From positions 1 to 40,999 of the forward strand of contig JABWCD010000001.1 in assembly GCA_013359265.1 (NCBI GenBank): 40,999 nt of DNA. The letters are read 5' to 3'. The number at the start of each line of letters is the position of its first letter. Within the stretch, counting starts at the first letter, position 1. The stretch comes from Candidatus Hydrogenedentota bacterium. Lineage in GTDB: Bacteria; Hydrogenedentota; Hydrogenedentia; Hydrogenedentales; SLHB01. The notes below the pieces were generated by a model, which saw only the letters and a list, made by a program, of their open reading frames with translations, was not told the DNA's origin and ran no database searches. Below are positions 15,765 to 23,884 of the stretch, piece after piece. Made by a program: the position numbers and the translations under genes.

Positions 15765-16661
15765 ATGAACGTTAGGTCGAACACTATCTATTTCGCAGTG
15801 ATGCTGTCAGGTTTGCTGGCTTTGGTGGCGACGGCACAAGAGCGCGCGAACGGGCCGACCGTGACGCGAGACATTCAGTATGCGACGCGCGCGGATTCGC
15901 CGCCACGTTTGACGCAACTGGACGTATACTCACCCGGCGGCGACGGGCCGCACCCGGTGCTTGTATTCATTCATGGCGGGTCATGGGTGTTTGGCGACAA
16001 GCGCCAGATCGGCGGCAAGGCGGATGCGTTTGTCGCTGCGGGTTACGTGTTTGTCAGCATCAACTACCGGTTGTCGCCCGCGGTACAGCACCCGGCGCAC
16101 GCGCAGGATTGCGGCGCGGCGGTGGCGTGGGTGCACGAGAACATCGCGAACTACGGCGGCGATCCGAAGCGAATTTACGTGATGGGCCATTCGGCGGGCG
16201 CGCACCTTGCGGCGCTTGTATCAACGGACGAGTCGTACTTGAAGGCAGGGGGGTGTTCGCTCGGCGCGATTCGCGGAACGATCGTGCTGGATGGGGGCGG
16301 ATACGACATTCCTTCGATGGTGAACGGCGGTGAACCGCTCGCCCGTGGCCGTTATCAGCGCGCGTTCGGGAAGGACGAGGCGGTTTGGAGGAATGCATCG
16401 CCCATTTCGCACGTCGCGAAGGACAAGCAGATCCCGCCGTTCCTGCTCGTGCACGCGGGTGAGCGCGTGGCTTCGCTGCGGCAGGCGGACGGCCTGGGCG
16501 CCAAGCTGCGGGAAGCGGGCGTGAAGGCGGAGTTGTTCCACGCCGAGAACAAAAACCACATGACATTGAACAAGGACATCGGCGCGACGGAGGACGCGAC
16601 GACACGCGCCATCCTCGCATTCCTCGAAGCGAATGGGGCGAAGACGCCGGGGGCGAAGTGA
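15765..16661 (+). CDS. Secreted alpha/beta hydrolase (BD-FAE/HSL-like esterase)
   Basis: A 298-residue alpha/beta hydrolase with a signal peptide (residues 1-26, hydrophobic IYFAVMLSGLLALVA, cleavage near TAQ-E). The oxyanion HGGSW is near residue 72, the nucleophile elbow GHSAGAH near 142, and a late NKNHMTLN supplies the His near 270. This arrangement matches esterases of the BD-FAE/carboxylesterase type acting on acyl or acetyl esters, perhaps plant polysaccharide esters, in the periplasm or outside. ATG 15765 follows a weak GCGAGG site. It is divergent from the DHDPS-like gene with only 96 bases between them, so their promoters may be shared or overlapping. Confidence 0.82.
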   Translation: MNVRSNTIYFAVMLSGLLALVATAQERANGPTVTRDIQYATRADSPPRLTQLDVYSPGGDGPHPVLVFIHGGSWVFGDKRQIGGKADAFVAAGYVFVSINYRLSPAVQHPAHAQDCGAAVAWVHENIANYGGDPKRIYVMGHSAGAHLAALVSTDESYLKAGGCSLGAIRGTIVLDGGGYDIPSMVNGGEPLARGRYQRAFGKDEAVWRNASPISHVAKDKQIPPFLLVHAGERVASLRQADGLGAKLREAGVKAELFHAENKNHMTLNKDIGATEDATTRAILAFLEANGAKTPGAK

Positions 16662-16700
16662 TACGGCAGTGGTTCAGAGTCTTTATTGCTCTGTTGAAAT

Positions 16701-16725
16701 CTCCGCGGCAGTTCGCATCGCGGAG
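16701..16725 (+). terminator. Hairpin downstream of hydrolase gene
   Basis: CTCCGCG (16701-16707) pairs perfectly with CGCGGAG (16719-16725) around an 11-base loop, 40 bases after the hydrolase stop. No T-run follows, so termination is uncertain. Confidence 0.3.
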
Positions 16726-16737
16726 GTAGTGACGGGA

Positions 16738-16776
16738 TTGAAAGGACCAATAGGACGAATAGGACCAATAGGACAC
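16738..16776 (+). repeat. Dispersed GGACC-rich repeat, copy B
   Basis: A run of AGGACCAATAGGACGAAT units (GGACCAATA or GGACGAATA repeated every 9 bases) ending in GGACACAC. It resembles copies at 8838-8870 and, inverted, 26628-26661. All lie in or at the edge of intergenic DNA. The remaining part of 16662-16943 shows no gene. Confidence 0.45.
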
Positions 16777-16943
16777 ACGCGAAGTGGAGAACGCGCGGTG
16801 GTTGACGACTTCTGAGACACGGATTTCAACAGCGCGTTAGAGACCCATAATCAGGATGGTCCCGACGCGGAGTGCGCTTTGAACCGGCGCTGATTGCCGG
16901 TTATGGTTAGGTGAATCGACTAACCTGACGAGGCAGTATTCCG

Positions 16944-19691
16944 ATGTTGCGACTCATCTTTTTCACACTTGCCTGGTTCCTTCCATTGACTGCCGGCGCG
17001 GACGAACGGGAGCTCATGCGCGCGCCTTCGGGCGAGCGGTATGTCGAGCTCGACGTGAATGGCACGACCATTCTTCCCAATGGCCGATTCATCACGCCGA
17101 AGGGCCCGATGATTCGCGTACAGCCGCACCCCTATGGGTTGACGATGAGCGGCGACGGGCGATGGGTCGTGGCGGCGTGCAGCGACGGGCCGCAGCTTTC
17201 GTTTCTGGATATGTCCGCGCCGGACGGGCCGAAGCACTATCAGGCGCTGGAAACGCCCGATGACAAACGCGATGTGCTGGCGGCGTGTTTCATGGGGCTC
17301 GCTGTGGACCCGTCGAACAAATCGGTCTACGTCGCGGGCGGCAGCGATTGGAGCGTGATGGCGTTTGAGCTGGCGACGCAACGGCGCCTGTTCCGCATCG
17401 ACTGCGCGCACGAAGAGAAGGACGGCAATTTCGAGCACGGGTATCTCGGAGATCTGCGTCTGACTTCGGACGGTGCGACGATTTACGCAGTAGACCAGTC
17501 GAACTTTCGCATGCTGGTCATCGACGTGAATTCACAGAAGGTGGTGCGTTCGATCACGGTGGGGCGCTATCCGTTTGGCATCACGTTGTCGCCCGACGAG
17601 CGGCGCGCATACATTGCGAACGTTGGCATCTACGAGTATTCGCACATCGTGGACAAGGACGGAAAGCGCGCCAAAATGCATTTCCCGCCGTATGGCGTGC
17701 CGTCGAAGGAAGCCGAGGAAGGCGTCGAGGTGGACGGCCTTGTGGCGCCGGCGCTGGGCGATCCGAACGATATCCGCGGCATGAGTGTGTGGACGGTCGA
17801 CATCCGCCGCCGGGGCAAAGAGAAAGTCATCGGTAAGGTGAAGACGGGCCATCTCGTCGGGGAGGAGTTGGAAGAGTTTCCGGCGGTTGGCGGGAGCAGT
17901 CCGAATTCGATCGCGGCGACGGACAAATTCGTATATGTGTCGAACGGCAGCAATGACAGCATCAGCGTGATACGTACCGACGGGAAGAAGCGCGAGCACG
18001 ACATTGACCTGAGACTCGATCCGCGCGTGGATCACTTGCGCGGAATGATTCCGTTCGGCGTGGCGCTGTCGCCGGACAAGCAGACGTTGTACGTTGCGGA
18101 CGCGGGTATCAATGCGATCGGGGTGATTCGATTGAGCGATCACAAGGTGATCGGGCACATACCGACGGCCTGGTTCCCGAGCAAGCTGGCGGTGACGCCC
18201 GACGGGGGCCGGCTCGTCGTTGCGTGCGCGAAGGGGATCGGTTCGGGGCCGAACGCAGGACCGGGACACAATCCGAACGATCCGACGGGTATCGGCGCGC
18301 TGATGCGCGGGTACGTGAACGTGATCGATCTGCCGACGTCGCAAGAGCAACTTGACGCGATGACACAGCAGGTCGTCGCGAACAACGTGACATTCTATGC
18401 GAGAAGCAAAGATACACGGCAGAACGGGTTTCCTGTCCCGCCCTACAACGGCGCGTGGCCCAGCCCGATTAAGTACGTTATCTATGTGACGAAAGAAAAC
18501 CGCACGTATGACGAGGTATTCGGGGTGTTGCCGGGCGGACGCGGCGACGCGGAGTGGTGCCGCCTGGGCAAGCCGATCGACGTGTCGAACAAGGACAATT
18601 CCCGCACGGTCAAGAATGTGGTGCTGATGCCGAACCACATTGCACTTGCGCAGCGGTTCGCAATCAACGACAACTTCTACTGTGATTCAGATCATTCGGT
18701 GGACGGGCACCGTTGGCTGGTGGGGACGTATCCGAACGAGTTCATGGAAGCGCGCATCGGCGAAGACGCGCGCGGCGAAGGACCGGGGAATCTATCGTTT
18801 ATCGGATCTTCGGGCGCGATTTACCCGGAGGACTACAACGAGGCGGGATCGATCTGGGAGCACTTCGAGCGCGGCAACGTTCGGTTCCGCAACTTTGGGT
18901 TGGGGTTTGAATTCTGGCCGGGCGACGAGGAGCAGGAGTACCACGACACGGGCATTCGGCTGCCGATTAACTATCCGATGCCGAAGGCGCTATTTGAGAA
19001 TACATCGCGGGAATTTGCGACGTACAACACGAACATACCGGATCAATTCAGGCTCGACCGGTTCGAAGCGGAGTTCAAGGAGAAGTGGTTGTCGGGCAAG
19101 GAGCCGTTCCCGCAGGTGATCACGATGATGCTGCCGAACGATCACGGCGCAGGCGAACGGCCCGCGGACGGTTATCCGTTCTGGGGATCGTACATGAGCG
19201 ACAACGACCTTGCGCTGGGGCGACTGGTCGAGTTGATTAGCCACAGTCCGTTCTGGAAGGAGTGCGCGATTTTTGTGACCGAGGACGACGCGCAAGGCTA
19301 TCGCGATACCGTCGACGCGCACCGGTCCGTGTGCATGGTTATCAGCCCGTACGCGAAGAAGGGCCACATTTCGCACACGCACTCGAGCATGTCGAGCATA
19401 CTGAAGACGCAGTTCGCGATTCTCGGCCTGCCATCGTTGAACCAGTACGATGGTTTCGCGAGCGATCTTTCGGACATGTTTACGATGACCGCCGACAACG
19501 CCGAGCCGTACAAGGCGTTGCCGGTCAATCAGGAGATATTCGACCCGCAGAAAGCGCTCGATCCGTTCGACGCGAATTTCAACTGGAAAGCGGCTGCGGA
19601 ATTTGTGCCCGTAGACCATCAGAAGTATCTCGACACGGATCCCTACGGTCACTCGGGCGCGCCGGGGCACGCGCCGCGCGAGTCCGAATAG
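16944..19691 (+). CDS. Secreted YncE-like beta-propeller/phosphoesterase fusion
   Basis: A 915-residue predicted exported protein (signal peptide residues 1-19, LIFFTLAWFLPLTAG). Residues about 45-460 form a YVTN/YncE-type beta-propeller with repeated blades (GDGRWVVAACSDG, DPSNKSVYVAGG, SPDERRAYIANVG, SPDKQTLYVADAGINAI, TPDGGRLVVACA). Residues about 505-880 form a phosphoesterase-family (alkaline-phosphatase superfamily) domain: VIYVTKENRTYDEVFG near 513, FAINDNFYCDSDHSVDGH near 573-590, and a late EDDAQGYRDTVDAHRSVCM near 775 with metal-ligand Asp/His residues. This bifunctional arrangement is recurrent in environmental bacteria; the substrate is unknown. ATG 16944 is used; its ribosome site (GAGG) is weak. 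It is a single gene. Confidence 0.88.
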   Translation: MLRLIFFTLAWFLPLTAGADERELMRAPSGERYVELDVNGTTILPNGRFITPKGPMIRVQPHPYGLTMSGDGRWVVAACSDGPQLSFLDMSAPDGPKHYQALETPDDKRDVLAACFMGLAVDPSNKSVYVAGGSDWSVMAFELATQRRLFRIDCAHEEKDGNFEHGYLGDLRLTSDGATIYAVDQSNFRMLVIDVNSQKVVRSITVGRYPFGITLSPDERRAYIANVGIYEYSHIVDKDGKRAKMHFPPYGVPSKEAEEGVEVDGLVAPALGDPNDIRGMSVWTVDIRRRGKEKVIGKVKTGHLVGEELEEFPAVGGSSPNSIAATDKFVYVSNGSNDSISVIRTDGKKREHDIDLRLDPRVDHLRGMIPFGVALSPDKQTLYVADAGINAIGVIRLSDHKVIGHIPTAWFPSKLAVTPDGGRLVVACAKGIGSGPNAGPGHNPNDPTGIGALMRGYVNVIDLPTSQEQLDAMTQQVVANNVTFYARSKDTRQNGFPVPPYNGAWPSPIKYVIYVTKENRTYDEVFGVLPGGRGDAEWCRLGKPIDVSNKDNSRTVKNVVLMPNHIALAQRFAINDNFYCDSDHSVDGHRWLVGTYPNEFMEARIGEDARGEGPGNLSFIGSSGAIYPEDYNEAGSIWEHFERGNVRFRNFGLGFEFWPGDEEQEYHDTGIRLPINYPMPKALFENTSREFATYNTNIPDQFRLDRFEAEFKEKWLSGKEPFPQVITMMLPNDHGAGERPADGYPFWGSYMSDNDLALGRLVELISHSPFWKECAIFVTEDDAQGYRDTVDAHRSVCMVISPYAKKGHISHTHSSMSSILKTQFAILGLPSLNQYDGFASDLSDMFTMTADNAEPYKALPVNQEIFDPQKALDPFDANFNWKAAAEFVPVDHQKYLDTDPYGHSGAPGHAPRESE

Positions 19692-19939
19692 CACGGTGCG
19701 GGCGGCATGCGCCCGTGTCAGGCAGAGCGCGGGGGGTGTGCGCCGCGGGGTGGCGGTGCGATCAGATACTGATTTGGGGTGTACCAGAAGCTGTTCGGGC
19801 AGCGCAGTATTGATGCGATATTTGCAGCGGTATATCCTTGACCCACAACGGTCTAGCGCATTGATTCCTTCTGGCATAGCACTTGCGGATACGCTAATCC
19901 GTTGACCGAAGCTACAGCCCTGGGCCGGAGCGTGAGCGC

Positions 19940-22900
19940 GTGATAGAAAGCATCATCGAGTTTTCGTGCCGAAACAAGGCGATCGTCATTATCGGCTGGC
20001 TGGCGGTAGCGGGCTACGGCATTTACATTACGGTCAACACGCCGGTTGACGCCATCCCCGATCTCTCCGAGAACCAGGTCATTGTTTTCACCGATTGGAT
20101 GGGCCGCAGCCCGAAAGAGATTGAAGACCAGATCACGTATCCGCTTTCCGTGAACCTGCAGGGGCTGGCCGGGGTCAAGGCGGTGCGGTCTTCGTCCGAA
20201 TTCAATTTCTCGATGATCAATATCATCTTCGACGACTCGGTGGACTTTTACTTCGCGCGCACGCGGGTGTTGGAACGGTTGGCGCTCGCAAACACATTTC
20301 TACCGCAGGGGGTCATCCCTTACCTTGCGCCGGACGCCACCGCGCTCGGGCAGATATTCTGGTACACGGTGGAGGGGGACAATCAGGATCTCGGCACGCT
20401 GCGCGCGATCCAGGACTGGTACGTGCGTTACCAGCTAAACGCCGTGCCGGGCGTTGCGCAGGTCAGCAGCGTCGGCGGAATGCCACAGGAATATCAGGTG
20501 GACATTACGCCGGAGCGTTTGCGCGCGTACAACGTGACGCTCGGCCAGATTTACTCCGCCATCGAGAAGAGCAACAGTGCGGTGGGCGGACGCGTCGTAC
20601 AGAAGGGCAATGCGGAGTATCTCATTCGAGGGGTCGGCTGGATCGAGTCGATTGAAGACATACGCAACACCGTCGTAACCGTCCGCAATAGTGTTCCCGT
20701 CCTCGTCAGCGACGTGGCGACCGTCCAAATGGGACCCGAATTCAGGCGCAGCGTCCTCGAAAAAGACGGGCATGAGGTCGTGGGCGGCGTCGTCATGATG
20801 CGGTACGGCGAGAATCCCCTCGAAGTCACCAGGGCCATCAAGGACAAGATCCGGCAACTGCAAACCGGCATGCCTGCCGGTGTTTCGATTGTCCCCTTCT
20901 ACGACCGCACGCAGCTAATCGAAGGGGCCATTCATACCGTGACGCGCATATTGGAGCACGAAATAGTCATCGCCGCGGTGGCGATCCTTCTGATCCTCGT
21001 GCACGTCCGCAGCGTGTTCGTCGTCATTATCACGTTGCCGTTGTCCATTCTGGTTGCATTCATACTCATGAGCTGGTTCGGCATTTCGTCGAACATCATG
21101 TCCCTCTCGGGCATCGCGATCTCGATCGGTATCCTCGTGGACCAGGCCATCGTGATGCTCGAGAACGCCACGCACCGGCTTACGGAACAGTTTGGCGACA
21201 AGCCCATTCGCGGAGACACCACGGAAATCGTCGTCGGCGCGATGCGTCAGGTCGGCCGGCCAATCTTTTTCTCCGTTGTCATCATGGTGATCTCGTTTTT
21301 GCCCGTGTTCGCGCTTTCCGGCCAGGAAGGCAAGCTGTTCCACCCCCTCGCATTCACGAAGACTTTCGCGCTGATCGGCACGGCCATTATCTCTGTCACG
21401 CTCGTTCCCGCGTTAATCCCCATGCTTATACGGGGACGACTCTCGCGCGAGGACGACAATTGGCTCATCCGCAGCGTTATCGAGATGTACCGGCCGGTGC
21501 TCGGATTCCTGATGGAAAAACCCAAGACGGTCGTCTGGCTCTTTGTTCTGCTTCTGGCGTTTGGCTTCTACACTGCGCGCCATCTCGGCCGTGAGTTCAT
21601 GCCACCGCTCGACGAAGGAAGCATTCTGGACATGCCGATCACCGTGCCGCGCGCATCTGTAACGGAAGTTGGCGACGATCTCAAAGCGCGGGACGCGCTG
21701 CTCCGCGCCGTCCCCGAAGTGTCCCTTGTCGTCGGAAAAGCGGGCCGCGCGGATACGCCGACCGATCCGTCGCCGCTCGATATGGTGGAAACCGTTGTCA
21801 ACCTCCACCCCCGCGATCATTGGATCAAGCGGAAGATACGGCTGGACGACGCGTTCGACGAAAGCGACCGGTTGCTCGCTTCGCTCGAGTCCGCCCAGAC
21901 GATCGAGCGCTTCGCCAACGAGGAGGAACGCAAGACATTTCTTAACAGTACAGCCGTCGGCGCTCTCGATCGGTTCGACACCGAGATGCGAACGGCGCTG
22001 ATGGGCCGGTTGCTCGAATACCAAAACGAGCTTGGCGACGAGTCGATCCGGTTCGTGCTGGACGACGTCTTCGGCCAGATCGATCGCCACAAGGCGTGGG
22101 GCAACGGGGCGGGGAACGAAGCGCGGGAGCATCTGCTCCACGAAATGCGCGAACGATTCCGTCCCCAGTTCGCGCGACAAGCCGAGTTGCTCGACGTCGA
22201 ACAGCTCATTAATGCGTCCCTGCAATCGCTGGAACGATCCAAATCAATCACTCAAACGCCGACCCAAATACTCGCGCCAAAAGATACGGCCCTCGCGTCC
22301 GTCGCCGAGGGTCTTCGGGAATCGTTCGGGATCATGCGCGACGATTTCTACAAGTCCACCTATGCCGCGCTCATCGAGCACCGCTACGAACACACAACGG
22401 AATGGGCGAAACTGACAAACCGGACGATCTTCGATCCCGCCATGCTGACGTTCGCGAAATCACTTCTCGCGGAACTCGAATACCAGGCGGGCATGCAAAA
22501 CCGCTGGCACGCCGCCGACCATCCGCACGGAGTTGATCCCAACTCGCTCGCGGGTGAAATCGGGGACCGTATCTTCCTGTGGGTCAAATCGAAGACCGAT
22601 TTGATCCAGGAACTGGACAAACACGTGCGACAAATTGGATGGGCCAATATCTGGACGCAGCCCATCATCAATCGTGTCGACATGCTGGCCACCGGCGTAC
22701 GCACGCAGCTTGCCGTCAAGGTTTTCGGGCACACCCAACAGGAAATCCAGGAAGTGTCCAACAAGGTCGCTGACGTGTTGCGCAGCATCGAGGGCGCCGT
22801 CGACGTGGTCGCCGACCAGACCGTCGGCAAGGGCTACATCGAAATTCACATCGACCGCGTCAAGGCCGCCCGTTACGGGCTCAACGTCGGCGACATTCAA

Positions 22901-23884
22901 GACACCGTCGAGGTGGCCCTCGGCGGAAAGCCAATCACCACTACTGTCGAAGGCCGCGAACGCTTCCCCGTCCGTCTGCGCTACGCGCGGGACTACAGGG
23001 ATGACGAAGAAGCCGTTCAAAACATCCTGATCTCGCGCGGGGGAATGGAAGGTCCCGGCGAAGCAAGAGAAGAGGTCATGCAACTGCCGTCCGTGCGCCT
23101 GATAGACGTTGCCGACGTCAGCGTAGTCGAAGGGCCCGTGATGATTAAGAGCGAGAACGGACTGCTGCGCGCGTACGTGCAACTCAACGTGCGCGACCGG
23201 GACATCGTCGGGTTCGTCGAAGAGGCGCAACGGGAAGTCTCGAGCCGGGTATCGTTGCCCGAAGGCATGTACCTCGAATGGACCGGCCAATTCGAGCACC
23301 AGGTGCGCGCAAAACGAACGCTGCGTATCGTCTTCCCCGCGGTGCTCCTGCTGATCTTCGTTATTCTCTATATGACCTACCGCGACTTCGTCCACGCCTC
23401 CCTCATGATGATGGCGGTGCCGGGCGCGCTCGCCGGTGGCGTAATCTTTCAGACGCTGTTCGGCTACAATTTCAGCGTCGCGGTATGGGTCGGCTACATT
23501 GCCTGCTTCGGCATGGCGACCGAGACCGGCATCATCATGCTCGTCTACCTGCGCGCCGCGATCGAGGAACGCGGCGGGCTCGTTGCCCTGAAATCCGTCG
23601 AAGAATTGAAGAACGCGGTCATGACCGGTGCGGTGCACCGCTTGCGCCCGAAGTTCCTCACCGAGGCGACTGCCATCGTCGGGTTGGCGCCTATGCTCTG
23701 GGCGAGCGGCGTCGGCGCCGAAGTCATCGCGCCTATGGCTGCGCCCGTCCTCGGCGGCCTGCTGGTCGCCGACGAAGTCATTGACATTTTCCTCCCGGTC
23801 TTGTTCTACCACGTAGAGAAGCGCCGCTGGCTGAAGCTACAGCGCAACCAACCACCGGCAGTGGCGCAAGGAGTCGAGTCATGA
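19940..23884 (+). CDS. cusA: CusA/CzcA-type heavy-metal RND pump with large insertion
   Basis: A 1314-residue inner-membrane RND transporter of the heavy-metal efflux group. Diagnostic segments are TPVDAIPDLSENQVIVFTDW (about 33), GRSPKEIEDQITYPL, the proton-relay helix SGIAISIGILVDQAIVMLEN (about 390), GREFMPPLDEGSILDMPIT (about 550) and the late MATETGIIMLVYLR and HRLRPKFLTEATAIVGLAP segments, closest in pattern to CusA (Cu(I)/Ag(I)). Family members are about 1040 residues: here about 255 extra, charged, helix-rich residues (about 630-885) sit in the second periplasmic loop, between PRDHW (624-628) and the QELDKHVRQIGWANIWTQP segment. The start is GTG with GGAG 9 bases upstream. The stop overlaps the adaptor gene by 4 bases. 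No outer-membrane channel gene is in the window. Confidence 0.9.
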   Translation: MIESIIEFSCRNKAIVIIGWLAVAGYGIYITVNTPVDAIPDLSENQVIVFTDWMGRSPKEIEDQITYPLSVNLQGLAGVKAVRSSSEFNFSMINIIFDDSVDFYFARTRVLERLALANTFLPQGVIPYLAPDATALGQIFWYTVEGDNQDLGTLRAIQDWYVRYQLNAVPGVAQVSSVGGMPQEYQVDITPERLRAYNVTLGQIYSAIEKSNSAVGGRVVQKGNAEYLIRGVGWIESIEDIRNTVVTVRNSVPVLVSDVATVQMGPEFRRSVLEKDGHEVVGGVVMMRYGENPLEVTRAIKDKIRQLQTGMPAGVSIVPFYDRTQLIEGAIHTVTRILEHEIVIAAVAILLILVHVRSVFVVIITLPLSILVAFILMSWFGISSNIMSLSGIAISIGILVDQAIVMLENATHRLTEQFGDKPIRGDTTEIVVGAMRQVGRPIFFSVVIMVISFLPVFALSGQEGKLFHPLAFTKTFALIGTAIISVTLVPALIPMLIRGRLSREDDNWLIRSVIEMYRPVLGFLMEKPKTVVWLFVLLLAFGFYTARHLGREFMPPLDEGSILDMPITVPRASVTEVGDDLKARDALLRAVPEVSLVVGKAGRADTPTDPSPLDMVETVVNLHPRDHWIKRKIRLDDAFDESDRLLASLESAQTIERFANEEERKTFLNSTAVGALDRFDTEMRTALMGRLLEYQNELGDESIRFVLDDVFGQIDRHKAWGNGAGNEAREHLLHEMRERFRPQFARQAELLDVEQLINASLQSLERSKSITQTPTQILAPKDTALASVAEGLRESFGIMRDDFYKSTYAALIEHRYEHTTEWAKLTNRTIFDPAMLTFAKSLLAELEYQAGMQNRWHAADHPHGVDPNSLAGEIGDRIFLWVKSKTDLIQELDKHVRQIGWANIWTQPIINRVDMLATGVRTQLAVKVFGHTQQEIQEVSNKVADVLRSIEGAVDVVADQTVGKGYIEIHIDRVKAARYGLNVGDIQDTVEVALGGKPITTTVEGRERFPVRLRYARDYRDDEEAVQNILISRGGMEGPGEAREEVMQLPSVRLIDVADVSVVEGPVMIKSENGLLRAYVQLNVRDRDIVGFVEEAQREVSSRVSLPEGMYLEWTGQFEHQVRAKRTLRIVFPAVLLLIFVILYMTYRDFVHASLMMMAVPGALAGGVIFQTLFGYNFSVAVWVGYIACFGMATETGIIMLVYLRAAIEERGGLVALKSVEELKNAVMTGAVHRLRPKFLTEATAIVGLAPMLWASGVGAEVIAPMAAPVLGGLLVADEVIDIFLPVLFYHVEKRRWLKLQRNQPPAVAQGVES

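Noticed and set aside
19696-19905. Short frame upstream of cusA
   Set aside because: No domain, no ribosome site; more likely spacer carrying the pump promoter.
22460-23812. 450-codon minus-strand frame opposite cusA
   Set aside because: It is His/Asp/Glu-rich as expected for the antisense of a conserved coding strand, and cusA motifs explain the region.
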